Made by a program: the position numbers and the translations under genes. Below are positions 35,251 to 44,573 of a DNA stretch of 64,000 nt, piece by piece. Source of the DNA: Acidovorax sp. RAC01 (lineage in GTDB: Bacteria; Pseudomonadota; Gammaproteobacteria; Burkholderiales; Burkholderiaceae_C); assembly GCF_001714725.1 (NCBI RefSeq), contig NZ_CP016447.1, positions 2,185,001 to 2,249,000 of the forward strand. Reading direction: 5' to 3'. Below the pieces are notes generated by a model, which saw only the letters and a program-made list of their open reading frames with translations, had not been told where the DNA came from and did not search any database. How positions within the stretch are numbered: the stretch's first letter is position 1; every line of letters begins with the position of its first letter.

Positions 35251-36882
35251 ATGCGAACCAATCTGCCCGTCACCCAGCGCGAGTACACGTTTCCGCCCCA
35301 TGAGACTCTGGTGTCCGTCACGGATGCGAAGGGCCGCATCACTTATTGCAACAGTGCCTTTGTGCATGTGAGCGGCTTTCAGCGGGAGGAGCTGCTGGGG
35401 CAGGCGCACAACCTGGTACGCCACCCTGATATGCCGTCTGAAGCCTTCCGCGACATGTGGGACACCATTCAGGCGGGCCTGCCCTGGACCGGGCTGGTCA
35501 AGAACCGCCGCAAGGACGGCGATCACTACTGGGTGCGTGCCAATGCGACGCCAATGTTTGATGGGGAGAGGATCACCGGATTCCTGTCGGTGCGTACGGT
35601 GCCTGGTCGTGAGGCTGTGGCGCAGGCCGAAAAGCTGTACGCCGCCATGCGCGATGAGGCGAAGACCGGGCGTACAAGGCATGTGCTTCATCGCGGTGCC
35701 GTGATGCGCAAGGGCGCAGGCGGCCTGATCGATCGTGTACTCAGACCCACCACAGCCGTCAAATTGACACTGGTGCAGGCTGTGGCGCTGGCGTGTGCGG
35801 TGGCGCCCGAGCTGTTGCGGGCCCACTGGAGCATCACCCTGGTGGCGGCCGCTGCGGCGTTGGTGCTCAGCAGCTGGTTTGCGCGCAGGCTGGTCGTTGC
35901 GCCCCTCCATCAACTCATCAAGGACGCCAACCGCCTGGCATCCGGCGACCTGTCTCACCCCGTACAGACAGGCGCTACCGATCTTGCAGGGCAGCTGCAG
36001 CAGGCGCTCAATCAGGTGAGTGTGAACCTCCGGACGGTGGTGCACGATGTTCGAGAGGAGGTGAGCCAGCTGGACAGCACGGTGCAGGAGATCGCGTCGG
36101 GCAATAACGATCTGTCCTCGCGCACGGAATCCCAGGCCAGCAGTCTGGAGCAGACGGCGGCATCGATGGAAGAGATCAACAGCACCATCCAGAACAGCGC
36201 GACCGCCGCAGAGGCGGGCGCCCATCGGGCGCATTCGGCGTCCGACGTCGCGCGGCGCAGTGACGAAGTCGTGCAAAAGGTGGCGCAGACCATGGAAGGC
36301 ATTGCTGGCTCGTCGCGACGCATCGAGGACATCATCCAGCTCATCGAAGGTATTGCCTTCCAGACCAATATCCTGGCCCTGAACGCTGCTGTGGAGGCCG
36401 CGCGCGCCGGGGAACAGGGCCGGGGCTTTGCGGTGGTGGCGTCGGAGGTGCGGGCGCTGGCCCAGCGCAGCGCCAGCGCGGCCAAAGACATCGCGGGGCT
36501 CATCGATGAGTCGGGCTCGCAGGTCGCATCTGGCGTAACAAGCGCGCACGAAGCCCGCCGGCGCATGCAGGAAGCCGTGTCCTCCATCACCGAGGTGAGC
36601 CGCATTCTTGACGAAATCAGCGCTACCGCATCCGAGCAGAAAGTGGGCGTGGCCCAGATCAATGAGGCGGTCGCGCACATGGATTCGATCACGCAACAAA
36701 ATGCAGCCATGGTCGAAGAGCTGGCGGCGGCTGCACAATCGGTTTATGGTCAGGTCCAGAGCGTGAGCAATTCCATGCGTCTGTTCCGTCTGGCATCGGG
36801 GGAGCAGTCGCTTTCGCAGATCGATGCAGTGCAACTTCGGCGCAGCCATGCGCAAGTGCTAGGGCATTTTGAGCCAGACTGA
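35251..36882 (+). CDS. Aer-like PAS chemoreceptor
   Basis: A 543-aa energy-taxis-type receptor. An N-terminal PAS domain (about residues 20-130) carries the Aer hallmarks [27 protein letters not shown] and [12 protein letters not shown], which in Aer binds FAD. Two short hydrophobic stretches (about 175-210) form the membrane hairpin, followed by a HAMP-like piece ([23 protein letters not shown]) and the methyl-accepting signalling domain, whose tip is [37 protein letters not shown] lies nine bases before the ATG, 3 bp after the GGDEF-EAL stop. Together they suggest linked redox/oxygen control of c-di-GMP and taxis. Confidence 0.94.
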   Translation: MRTNLPVTQREYTFPPHETLVSVTDAKGRITYCNSAFVHVSGFQREELLGQAHNLVRHPDMPSEAFRDMWDTIQAGLPWTGLVKNRRKDGDHYWVRANATPMFDGERITGFLSVRTVPGREAVAQAEKLYAAMRDEAKTGRTRHVLHRGAVMRKGAGGLIDRVLRPTTAVKLTLVQAVALACAVAPELLRAHWSITLVAAAAALVLSSWFARRLVVAPLHQLIKDANRLASGDLSHPVQTGATDLAGQLQQALNQVSVNLRTVVHDVREEVSQLDSTVQEIASGNNDLSSRTESQASSLEQTAASMEEINSTIQNSATAAEAGAHRAHSASDVARRSDEVVQKVAQTMEGIAGSSRRIEDIIQLIEGIAFQTNILALNAAVEAARAGEQGRGFAVVASEVRALAQRSASAAKDIAGLIDESGSQVASGVTSAHEARRRMQEAVSSITEVSRILDEISATASEQKVGVAQINEAVAHMDSITQQNAAMVEELAAAAQSVYGQVQSVSNSMRLFRLASGEQSLSQIDAVQLRRSHAQVLGHFEPD

Positions 36883-36993
36883 GCCGGACTTGATGCTCGT
36901 CGGGGCGGAGCCGGCATGTCGGTGGTCTACTGGCAAGTGTGGCGGTAGTGCTGAAGAGAAAATGCCCCAGTTACGTGAATTGACGAGCCCTTT

Positions 36994-37380
36994 ATGACCC
37001 GTATCCTGATCGTGGAAGATCAACTCGACATCCGCAAACTCCTGCGCATGACGCTGGAGTTCGATGTCTCGGAAATTCGCGAGGCCGAAACGGGCGACGC
37101 AGGCTGGGCCATCGCGATGGAAATGCGCCCCGACATCGTCCTGCTGGACGTGATGCTGCCCGGCAAGCTCAATGGGCTGGAGGTCTGCCGCCTGATCAAG
37201 GCCGAGCCTTCGCTCAAGCACACCAAGGTGGTGATGATCTCGGCCCGCGCCCTGTCGGAAGACAAGGACGCCGGCCTGGCCCAAGGTGCTGACGTGTACA
37301 TGGCAAAACCGTTCAGCGCCGTACAGCTGATCGACGTGATCTACCGGCTGCAGGAACCCGACGGCGCTGCGGCCCCATAG
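36994..37380 (+). CDS. Stand-alone receiver-domain protein (2 of 3)
   Basis: A 128-aa CheY-like protein. Acidic pair in LIVEDQLD, phospho-acceptor Asp in DIVLLDVMLPG near residue 52, conserved Ser in MISAR and Lys in YMAKPFS. It shares GDAGW and LEVCRLIKAEP blocks with its two paralogues here. No output domain. It may act as a phosphate sink or by protein contact with the neighbouring kinase, receptor or c-di-GMP enzyme (inference). Confidence 0.9.
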   Translation: MTRILIVEDQLDIRKLLRMTLEFDVSEIREAETGDAGWAIAMEMRPDIVLLDVMLPGKLNGLEVCRLIKAEPSLKHTKVVMISARALSEDKDAGLAQGADVYMAKPFSAVQLIDVIYRLQEPDGAAAP

Positions 37381-37460
37381 CGGCTGGCCCGTGGAAGGCA
37401 CGCGGCTCCCCTGCAGCGGCGCCGCGTGGGTCACTGCCTACGGGAACCACCCGCCCCCCT

Positions 37461-37889
37461 GTGAGATCCGATCCCCGTACACCGACCCTGCTGGCCGCCC
37501 CCATCTTGAGAACCGTCCTCATCATTGAAGACCAGGCAGACATCCGGCAGCTCATACGGCTCACGCTGGAGGACCAGCCCTTGGCTCTGCACGAGGCCGA
37601 TAACGGCGGCGCCGGCTGGGACGCCGCGCAGGCGCTGCGGCCCGACATCGTGCTGCTGGATGTGACCATGCCTGGCGCGCTCAACGGGGTGGACGTCTGC
37701 CGCCTCATCAAGGCGGACCCGCGCACGCGCCATGCCGCGGTCATCATGCTCACGGCCCGCTCGCAGCTTGCAGACCGCAAGGCTGCGATAGCGGCCGGTG
37801 CCAATGCCTACCTGGTCAAGCCGTTCAGTGGCAAGGGGCTGGTCAAGGCCGTGCACAGCGTCACGGGTGATTCCGACGCGATGGGGTGA
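37461..37889 (+). CDS. Stand-alone receiver-domain protein (3 of 3)
   Basis: A 142-aa CheY-like protein, or about 127 aa if translation starts at TTG 37506. LIIEDQAD, phospho-acceptor Asp in DIVLLDVTMPG, Thr in MLTAR and Lys in YLVKPFS are present. It shares GAGW and VDVCRLIKADPRTR with the protein at 31996, to which it is closer than to the 36994 one. The GTG at 37461 gives a 15-residue extension without domain character, so the start is uncertain. It lies 80 bp downstream of the second receiver gene on the same strand. Confidence 0.87.
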   Translation: MRSDPRTPTLLAAPILRTVLIIEDQADIRQLIRLTLEDQPLALHEADNGGAGWDAAQALRPDIVLLDVTMPGALNGVDVCRLIKADPRTRHAAVIMLTARSQLADRKAAIAAGANAYLVKPFSGKGLVKAVHSVTGDSDAMG

Positions 37890-37970
37890 CGACGACGAAG
37901 ACCGAAGACCGGAGACCGAAGACGCGCGCGCGAGCGCAGCCAGCCGTCCGCTGGCCACCCTGTGCTGCCG

Positions 37971-38660
37971 TCAGCCCCCGGCGCTCAGCCGGTAAGGCTC
38001 TTCAAAGTCCAGAAAATCCTTTTCGGCCAGCGCGTCGTCCATCCACGCCTTCACACCGGGCAACGCGCGCACGCGGTCCACGTAGGCCGCGATGTGCGCT
38101 GGCAGCGGCAGGGCGTACGTGGCCAGGCGCATGCACACCGGCGCAAAGTACGCGTCGGCCACGGTGAACTGGCCAAACAGCATGGGGCCGCCGTGCTCTT
38201 GCAGCAGTGCGCTCCACATGTCGACCAGGCGCTGCACATCGGCGCGCACGCCCGACTTGTCGCGCCAGATCAGGGCGCCCGTGTCGGGCAGGTGGGCCTC
38301 GATGTTCATGGGGCAGTGGCTGCGCAGGGCCGTGAAGCCGCTGTGCATCTCGGCGCAGATGCTGCGGGCGCGGGCGCGCGCCTTGCGGTCGGCGGGCCAC
38401 AGCTGCTTGTCGGGCCAGGTCTCGGCGACGTACTCGGCAATGGCCAGCGTGTCCCACACCACCAGGTCGCCGTCCACCAGCACCGGCACCTTGCCCGTGG
38501 GGTTCACGGCGCCGATCGCACGCTTGAATTCGGAGCCGGCGTCAAAGCTGTCGAAGCGCACGCGCACTTCCTCGAAGTCAATGCCGGCCTGGCGCAGCAG
38601 CACCCAGGGGCGCATGGACCAGGAGGAATAGTTCTTGTTGCCGATGTAGAGCTTGGGCAT
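37971..38660 (-). CDS. Glutathione S-transferase family protein
   Basis: A 229-aa cytosolic GST-fold protein. The thioredoxin-like N-domain starts KLYIGNKNYSSWSMRPWVLL, with Ser in the SSWS stretch in the usual catalytic place, and contains NPTGKVPVLVDG and VVWDTLAIAEYVAE (the glutathione gamma-Glu site D/E-S/T). The all-helical C-domain contains FGQFTVADAYFAPV, the N-capping box. The substrate is unknown. ATG 38660 was chosen; it faces the receiver genes convergently. Confidence 0.9.
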   Translation of the reverse strand: MPKLYIGNKNYSSWSMRPWVLLRQAGIDFEEVRVRFDSFDAGSEFKRAIGAVNPTGKVPVLVDGDLVVWDTLAIAEYVAETWPDKQLWPADRKARARARSICAEMHSGFTALRSHCPMNIEAHLPDTGALIWRDKSGVRADVQRLVDMWSALLQEHGGPMLFGQFTVADAYFAPVCMRLATYALPLPAHIAAYVDRVRALPGVKAWMDDALAEKDFLDFEEPYRLSAGG

Positions 38661-38795
38661 GGTGTGGCACCTGTCAATCAGAGCGATGGAGCCTGCCATG
38701 CTAGCGGCAATGCACGGCCCGAGCGATGCCGATGCGCAGGCCGATTGATGCGTGCTGCGCATCACCCACCGTGCAGTGCCACGGCGGGTGGTGCC

Positions 38796-39368
38796 TCAAA
38801 AAGGCCAGACCACGCCGTTGTCGTTCAGGATCGCATCGAGCGGCAGGTCGTGTTCGCCGGGCTCGAACTCATCCAGGTAGCCGTGCGTAAAGCCCAGCCC
38901 CACCGTGAACGGCTTGGGCTGCAGCGTGGCCAGGGTGCGGTCGTAAAAACCGCCGCCGTAGCCCAGCCGGTAGCCGCCGGCCGCGTAGCCCACGCAGGGC
39001 ACGAACAGCAGTGTGGGCACGATGACCTCGGTGTCCTTGGGCTTGGGGATGCCGTAGGCATCTTCCTCCATGGGGCAGCCGGGGTACCAGGCGTGAAAGG
39101 TCAGGGTCTTGTGCAGCTTGTTGACCACCGGCAGGCCGATGCGGCGGCGCTGGGGCTCGTCCAGCAGCTCGCCGTCTTCCTTCCAGCGGTGCAGGGCGGG
39201 CAGGGGGTCGAACTCGCCCTTGATGGGCCAGTAGGCGCCGATTACCGTGTCAGGCCGGTTGATGAGCCAGATGCGCATGACCTGCTGCAACAGGTCAGAC
39301 CGCTGTAGGCGGTCGGGCAGGTTCAGGCGTTCTTCTACCAACGCGCGCCGAAGGGCTGCTTTGTCCAT
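38796..39368 (-). CDS. fau: 5-formyltetrahydrofolate cyclo-ligase
   Basis: ATP-dependent conversion of 5-formyl-THF to 5,10-methenyl-THF; 190 aa, full length. The ATP/folate signature is present as GYRLGYGGGFYDRTLA near residue 130, with IGAYWPIKGEFDP toward the N-terminus. It is divergent from the lytic transglycosylase gene with only 14 bp between, so promoters overlap coding DNA. No 6S RNA gene, often found next to this gene in other proteobacteria, fits in the available space. Confidence 0.95.
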   Translation of the reverse strand: MDKAALRRALVEERLNLPDRLQRSDLLQQVMRIWLINRPDTVIGAYWPIKGEFDPLPALHRWKEDGELLDEPQRRRIGLPVVNKLHKTLTFHAWYPGCPMEEDAYGIPKPKDTEVIVPTLLFVPCVGYAAGGYRLGYGGGFYDRTLATLQPKPFTVGLGFTHGYLDEFEPGEHDLPLDAILNDNGVVWPF

Positions 39369-39382
39369 CAGATAATTCCCCC

Positions 39383-41368
39383 ATGCATTTGCTCAGAGCG
39401 ATTTTGACACCCCTTGTTGCAGCCACGGTACTGGTTGCTGCCGCGCCCCTTGTCATGGCGCAAAACCGGGGCGACGACACCTTGCTGGAGATGCACCAGG
39501 CGTTCCGCAAGGGCGACCGCAAGAAGCTCGAACAGCTGCTGCCCGCCGCCCGCGGCCATGCGCTGGAGCCCTGGGCGGCGTACTGGGAACTGCGGGCGCG
39601 CCTGTCCGAAGCATCGCCCCAGGAAATCCAGGGCTTTTTGCAGCGCTACGCGGGCACCTACCAGGAAGACCGACTGCGCAACGACTGGCTGCTGCTGCTG
39701 GGCCAGCGCCGTGACTGGCCGCGCTTTGCCGAGCAGCACCCGCTGTACCGCATGTCGGACGACCGCGAGGTGCGCTGCTATGCGCTCCTGATCGACCAGA
39801 TCAAGGGCACCGCGCCCGCCACCGTGGCCGAGGATGTGCGCAGCAGCTGGTACGCCCAGCGCGACGCGGACGACGGCTGCACCCATGCTGCGGGTGAGCT
39901 CTACAGCTACAAGCTGCTGGCGCCGCTCGATATCTGGCGCAAGGCGCGGCTGGCGGCGGAAGCCAACCGCCCGCGTTCCGTGCGCGCTGCGGTCGAGATC
40001 GTCTCGCCCGATGCGCTGCCCCAGCTCAAGGACGTGCTGGATTCGCCCACCAAATACCTGCTCTCGCGCGCCACCGCGCGCGGCACGGTGCGCCAGGAAC
40101 TGGTGACGCTGGCGCTGATCCGGCTGGCCACCAGCGATGCCGACAACGCCGCGCAGCAGCTCGACAGCAAATGGAGCGTTCACCTGTCGCCCGAAGAACG
40201 CAACTGGGTCTGGGGCGTGATTGGCAAGAATTCGGCGCAAAAGCTCAGCGCCAGTGCGGCGGGCTACTTTGCCAACATCACCAAGAGCAGCGACCTCAAC
40301 GACGACCTGCTGGGCTGGAAGGTGCGTGCCGCCCTGCGCGCAGGCCAGTGGCGTGTGGTGGGCAAGGCGGTTGATGCCATGAGCCCGCAGGCGCGGCAGG
40401 ACAGCACCTGGGCGTACTGGAAGGCGCGCTCACTGCTGGCCGGCAAGCCCACCGAGGCCGACCGCGCCGAGGCCCGGCAAATCTTCGAAGCCATTGCGGG
40501 AACGCAGGGCTTTTACGAGCAGCTGGCGCTGGAAGAACTGGGCCAGCGCATCACCACGCCACCGGCCCCGGCCCCGCTCACGGCCGAGGAAAAAGCCGCG
40601 GCGCGTGCCAACCCGGGGCTCAACCGCGCGCTGTATGCCATCTTGCTCGGCATTCGCGGCGAAGGCGTGCGCGAGTGGAACTACACCACCAACCTGCACC
40701 AGAGCGGCGGCATGCCCGAACGCGAGCTGCTGGCCGCAGCCGACTTTGCCTGCCAGCGCGAGGTGTGGGACCGCTGCATCAACACCAGCGAACGCACCAA
40801 GGGCGTCATCGACGCATCGCAGCGCTTTCCCACGCCGTTTCGCCGCAGCGTGGTCGAGCGTGCGCAGGCCATCGGGCTCGACCCGGCCTATGTGTACGGC
40901 CTGATCCGCCAGGAAAGCCGCTTCATCATGGACGCGCGCTCGCATGTGGGGGCCTCGGGGCTCATGCAGGTGATGCCCGCCACGGCCCGCTGGACGGCCA
41001 AGAAGATCGGCCTGAACAACTTCACGGCCGACCAGATCAACGACCGCGAGACCAACATCACCATCGGCACGGCTTACCTCAAGCTGGCGCTCGATGACTT
41101 TGCAGGCTCGATGCCGCTGGCTGCCGCCGCCTACAACGCCGGCCCGGGCCGGCCGCGCAACTGGCGCAACGGCCCCGTGCTGGAGGCCGCCATCTGGGCC
41201 GAGAACGTGCCCTTTGCCGAAACCCGCGACTACGTGAAGAAGGTGCTGGCCAACACCACCAACTACGCCGCGCTGCTCACCGGCCAGCCGCAGTCGCTCA
41301 AGGCGCGGCTGGGCACCGTGGGCCCGCGCGATGCGGCGCAACCTGAGGTGAACAAGGATCTGCCCTGA
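39383..41368 (+). CDS. slt: Soluble lytic murein transglycosylase
   Basis: Periplasmic GH23-type enzyme cleaving peptidoglycan with formation of 1,6-anhydro-muramic acid; 661 aa. A signal peptide (about residues 1-25, VLVAAAPLVMA) is followed by a long superhelical alpha domain (about 30-480) and the catalytic domain (about 490-630). The catalytic Glu is near residue 511 in YGLIRQESRF, followed by SGLMQVMPATA and the AAYNAGPGR motif. It is the usual Slt70 architecture and length. Start MHLLRAIL is supported by the signal sequence. Confidence 0.95.
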   Translation: MHLLRAILTPLVAATVLVAAAPLVMAQNRGDDTLLEMHQAFRKGDRKKLEQLLPAARGHALEPWAAYWELRARLSEASPQEIQGFLQRYAGTYQEDRLRNDWLLLLGQRRDWPRFAEQHPLYRMSDDREVRCYALLIDQIKGTAPATVAEDVRSSWYAQRDADDGCTHAAGELYSYKLLAPLDIWRKARLAAEANRPRSVRAAVEIVSPDALPQLKDVLDSPTKYLLSRATARGTVRQELVTLALIRLATSDADNAAQQLDSKWSVHLSPEERNWVWGVIGKNSAQKLSASAAGYFANITKSSDLNDDLLGWKVRAALRAGQWRVVGKAVDAMSPQARQDSTWAYWKARSLLAGKPTEADRAEARQIFEAIAGTQGFYEQLALEELGQRITTPPAPAPLTAEEKAAARANPGLNRALYAILLGIRGEGVREWNYTTNLHQSGGMPERELLAAADFACQREVWDRCINTSERTKGVIDASQRFPTPFRRSVVERAQAIGLDPAYVYGLIRQESRFIMDARSHVGASGLMQVMPATARWTAKKIGLNNFTADQINDRETNITIGTAYLKLALDDFAGSMPLAAAAYNAGPGRPRNWRNGPVLEAAIWAENVPFAETRDYVKKVLANTTNYAALLTGQPQSLKARLGTVGPRDAAQPEVNKDLP

Positions 41369-41393
41369 GGCTGTGGGGTGGATGGTGGCTGAA

Positions 41394-41453
41394 ATGCTAT
41401 TTAATCAGTAGCTATAAAAGCTTTGCAGGAGCGCCTTAAAGGCCTTTTTGGTG
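41394..41453 (+). repeat. AT-rich dispersed repeat, copy 7 (between convergent genes)
   Basis: It begins 26 bp after the slt stop: TGCTATTTAATCAGTAGC, spacer, GGAGCGCCTTAAAGGCCTTT. It lies between slt and the convergent metallo-beta-lactamase-fold gene. The rest of 41454-41600 is GC-rich with no gene seen. Confidence 0.8.
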
Positions 41454-41600
41454 CTCAAAAGATACGAAGGGGCTCGCTGCGCGGCTGATGCGCCTGGTGG
41501 CAGCGCGCGGTCACGCAGATGGCCGGCGGTGCCTTCAGACCCGTGCCAGAGGAGGTGAGGCACCACCCTGCGCCCTGGCGCCTTGCCGACGCCCCTGGCT

Positions 41601-42533
41601 TCAGGCGTTGTGCAGCATCTCACCCTGCCGCACTGCAGCGCCCGAGCGCACCAGTTCGCCCGCGAGGCTGCCCAGCCATTCGGGCTCGGGCTGGTCGCCA
41701 AAATGGCGCTCGCGCAGCATGCCGAAATACGGTGTGGCGGCAGCCCAGGCCGACAGGTCGGCCATGCTGATCTGCTGCCACTCCAGCAGCTTGTACTTGA
41801 GCAGCACCTTGGCGGCATACAGCGCGTGTTTTTCGGGGTTGCGCACAAAGCCGTCGAGCCGACGGCGCGCCACCTCCAGCGCCCGGGGCGCGTCGGCAAA
41901 CACGGCACCGTGGCCGGGAATGACCACTGCGGGCGCGAGCTTTTCAATGAGGTCGAGCGTGGCGGCCACCTCGGCAAAGGCGCGCTCGCCCTCCAGCTCG
42001 GGAAACACCACGCCAAAGCCGTTTTCCCACAGTGCATCGGCCGAGATCATGAGCCGTGCCCGGGGCTCGAACAGCACCACCGAATGCGGGTCGTGCCCCG
42101 GTGCGGCATGCACCTGCCAGGGCTTGTCGCCCAGCATCACCGACGAGCCGGGTTCCAGCACCGTGTCGAAGCGAAAGGGCGGGCATTCCTGTCCGGTAGG
42201 GGTGTAGCTCAGGGCATACGGGTCCCAGTGGCGCACATGGGGCGCCTGGCCGGGGGGTATGGCCGTGCGCAGCGCGGGCCAGGCGCGCTGCAGCGCCGCG
42301 TTGCCGCCGCAGTGGTCGCTGTGCAGGTGGGTGTTGAGCACGCGGTCCAGCGCGCGGCCGTCCAGGCTGGCGCGCACCAGTTCCACCGTCTGGTCGGCAT
42401 GGCTGCAGTAGCCGGTATCCACCAGCGCCGTATCGCGCTGGCCGATGAAGAGGATGTTGTTGGCCGACAGCCAGCCCCGCTCCAGGACGGTGATCTCGGG
42501 CGGCAGCAGCGTGTGGACGGGGGAAGGTGACAT
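41601..42533 (-). CDS. Metallo-beta-lactamase-fold hydrolase
   Basis: A 310-aa binuclear metal hydrolase. The metal motif is NTHLHSDHCGG near residue 75; further ligands are the His in AAPGHDPHS, the Asp in ISADALWE and the His in VIPGHGAVF. No signal peptide. The family includes glyoxalase II-like enzymes and quorum-signal lactonases; substrate not decidable. Three in-frame Met codons lie within 33 bases (42533, 42542, 42566) and none has a Shine-Dalgarno, so the start is uncertain. Confidence 0.87.
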   Translation of the reverse strand: MSPSPVHTLLPPEITVLERGWLSANNILFIGQRDTALVDTGYCSHADQTVELVRASLDGRALDRVLNTHLHSDHCGGNAALQRAWPALRTAIPPGQAPHVRHWDPYALSYTPTGQECPPFRFDTVLEPGSSVMLGDKPWQVHAAPGHDPHSVVLFEPRARLMISADALWENGFGVVFPELEGERAFAEVAATLDLIEKLAPAVVIPGHGAVFADAPRALEVARRRLDGFVRNPEKHALYAAKVLLKYKLLEWQQISMADLSAWAAATPYFGMLRERHFGDQPEPEWLGSLAGELVRSGAAVRQGEMLHNA

Positions 42534-42729
42534 GGCGGGCATGGGCAAAGACGCTGTCGCAGGCAATCGGACATGGAGGGCCTGCGGGCAACCCGCAAGC
42601 CTGTTCAGGGCCAGCCTACCCCAGCCCGCAGCCTGCCCGCGTCCTCCAAAACCCGTATTCCGGCAAGACGGAGCGCAGGCGGGCGCTGCTGCGCAGTGCC
42701 GCGCCCGCCCTGGGGCTTTTTCGGGTGCC

Positions 42730-44415
42730 CTACTTCTGGGTGCGCAGCTCGCGCCGCAGGATCTTGCCCACGTTGCTCTTGGGCAGCTCGTCGCGGAACT
42801 CGATGTACTTGGGTCGCTTGTAGCCCGTGAGGTTCTCGTGGCAGTACTTGGCCACGTCGTCCTCGGTCAGGGCCGGATCGCTCTTGATGATGAACACCTT
42901 GATCGCTTCGCCCTGCTTCTCGTCGGGGATGCCGATGGCCGCGCATTCGACCACGCCCGGGCACAGGCTGATGACCTGCTCCAGCTCGTTGGGGAACACG
43001 TTGAAGCCGCTCACCAGGATCATGTCCTTCTTGCGGTCGATGATGCGGGTGTAGCCCTGCGCATCCATGATGCCGATGTCGCCCGTGCGCATGAAGCCGT
43101 CGGCGGTGAAGGCCTTGGCGTTTTCTTCGGGCTGGTTGTAGTAGCCCGTCATCACGTTGGGGCCGCGGATGCAGATCTCGCCCGACTCGCCCTGCGGCAC
43201 GCTGTTGCCGTCATCGTCCTTGATCGCAATGTCGATGCTGGGCAGCGGCAGGCCGATGTTGCCGCTGAAGGTGGTGCTGATGACCGGGTTGTTGGTGCCG
43301 ATGGCACAGGTCTCGCTCATGCCCCAGCCTTCGATCATGGTGCTGCCCGTGGCCTTTTGCCAGGCCTTGGCCGTGCCCTCGCTGGCCGCCATGCCACCCG
43401 CCTGCGACACGCACAGATGCGAAAAATCGAGCGTCTTGAATTGCGGGTTCAGCAGCAGCGCGTTGAACAGCGTGTTCACCGCGGGCAGCATGTGGAAGGG
43501 GCGCTTTTTCAGCTCGGCAATGAACTTGGGGATGTCGCGCGGGTTGGGGATCAGCGTGAGGCTGGAGCCCTGGCGGATGGCCAGCAGGCACAGCGTGAGC
43601 GCAAAGATGTGATACAGCGGCAGCGCGGCAATGGAGTTAGCCTTGGAGAGGTCGCCCACCTTGGACAGGGCAGGGCTGAACCACGCCTCGGCCTGCAGCG
43701 TGGCTGCCACGATGTTGCGGTGGGTCAGCACCGCGCCCTTCGAGAGGCCAGTTGTGCCGCCCGTGTACTGCAGGAACGCAATCGAGTCGAGCGTGGCCTG
43801 GCTGGGCGCCAGGGGCTTGTTTTCGCCCAGCGCCAGCGCCTTCTTGAACGTGACGACCTTGCGCCCGTTCGACAGTGGCAGCTCGTAGGCGGGCACCATC
43901 TTGGCGAGATGCCGCACGGCAAAGGTGATCCATTGGCCATACCAGAAGCCCAGCAGGTCGCCCATGGAGGCCATCACCACATGCTTGATGTGCGTGCGGT
44001 CCACCACTTCAGACAGCGTGTGCGCAAAGTTTTCCAGGATGACGATGGCCGTGGCGCCCGAATCCTTGAGCTGGTGCTCCAGCTCGCGTGCGGTGTACAG
44101 CGGGTTGACGTTGACGCAGGTGTAGCCCGCGCGCAGCACGGCGGCCATGGTCACGCCAAACTGCGGGATGTTGGGCAGCATGATGGCCACGCGCGCGCCC
44201 GGCTCCAGGCCCAGGCTCTGCAGGTAGGCGCCGAGCGCAGCCGAGCGGCGTTCCAGCTCGCCATAGCTCATCCATTGGTCCATGCAGACCGAAAACGGGC
44301 TCGATGCGTGTTTGCGGAAGGACTCTTCCAGCAGATGGGCCACGGAGCGGTATTGCTCGGGCTGCACTTCGTGCGGTACGCCCGGGGGGTAGCTCTTGAG
44401 CCAGATCTTTTCCAT
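42730..44415 (-). CDS. fadD: Long-chain acyl-CoA synthetase
   Basis: AMP-forming ligase activating fatty acids with ATP and CoA; 561 aa, matching FadD length. The AMP-binding P-loop is QYTGGTTGLSKGA near residue 217, GWGMSETCAIG is the adenine-binding A5 motif, RTGDIGIMDAQGY the ribose-binding A7 motif, and GYKRPKYIEF with KSNVGKILRREL carries the C-terminal catalytic Lys. ATG 44415 (MEKIWLKSYPPGVP) was chosen; AAGGA lies eight bases upstream. The uncharacterised gene at 44574 lies upstream on the same strand. Confidence 0.94.
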   Translation of the reverse strand: MEKIWLKSYPPGVPHEVQPEQYRSVAHLLEESFRKHASSPFSVCMDQWMSYGELERRSAALGAYLQSLGLEPGARVAIMLPNIPQFGVTMAAVLRAGYTCVNVNPLYTARELEHQLKDSGATAIVILENFAHTLSEVVDRTHIKHVVMASMGDLLGFWYGQWITFAVRHLAKMVPAYELPLSNGRKVVTFKKALALGENKPLAPSQATLDSIAFLQYTGGTTGLSKGAVLTHRNIVAATLQAEAWFSPALSKVGDLSKANSIAALPLYHIFALTLCLLAIRQGSSLTLIPNPRDIPKFIAELKKRPFHMLPAVNTLFNALLLNPQFKTLDFSHLCVSQAGGMAASEGTAKAWQKATGSTMIEGWGMSETCAIGTNNPVISTTFSGNIGLPLPSIDIAIKDDDGNSVPQGESGEICIRGPNVMTGYYNQPEENAKAFTADGFMRTGDIGIMDAQGYTRIIDRKKDMILVSGFNVFPNELEQVISLCPGVVECAAIGIPDEKQGEAIKVFIIKSDPALTEDDVAKYCHENLTGYKRPKYIEFRDELPKSNVGKILRRELRTQK

Positions 44416-44454
44416 GCGCTTGTTCCTTGTGCTCGCTCGTTTCAGGGGAATGCG

Positions 44455-44491
44455 GGGCCGCGGGCGGCCTTGGCCGCGGTTGCCGCGGCCC
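44455..44491. other. GC-rich inverted repeat between fadD and the upstream gene
   Basis: GGGCCGCGG (44455-44463) and CCGCGGCCC (44483-44491) form a perfect 9-bp stem around a 19-base loop that is itself rich in GGCC. No T-tract follows on either strand. It lies in the spacer upstream of fadD; it could be a factor-dependent pause site or a regulator target, or be chance in GC-rich DNA. Confidence 0.35.
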
Positions 44492-44573
44492 AAGGCCTCG
44501 GTCCGTCAGCGCGGGGGCGCGCCGGCCGGCTGCCGTTGGGCCACAGATTGTGGAAGCGCAGGGCCGCGCGCGG

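Noticed and set aside
37461..37505. N-terminal extension of the third receiver
   Set aside because: Not rejected fully: GTG 37461 is kept as the start, but TTG 37506 would give a tidier domain boundary.
39369..39382. 6S RNA gene next to 5-formyl-THF cyclo-ligase
   Set aside because: Only 14 bp separate this gene from the divergent lytic transglycosylase gene, so there is no space.
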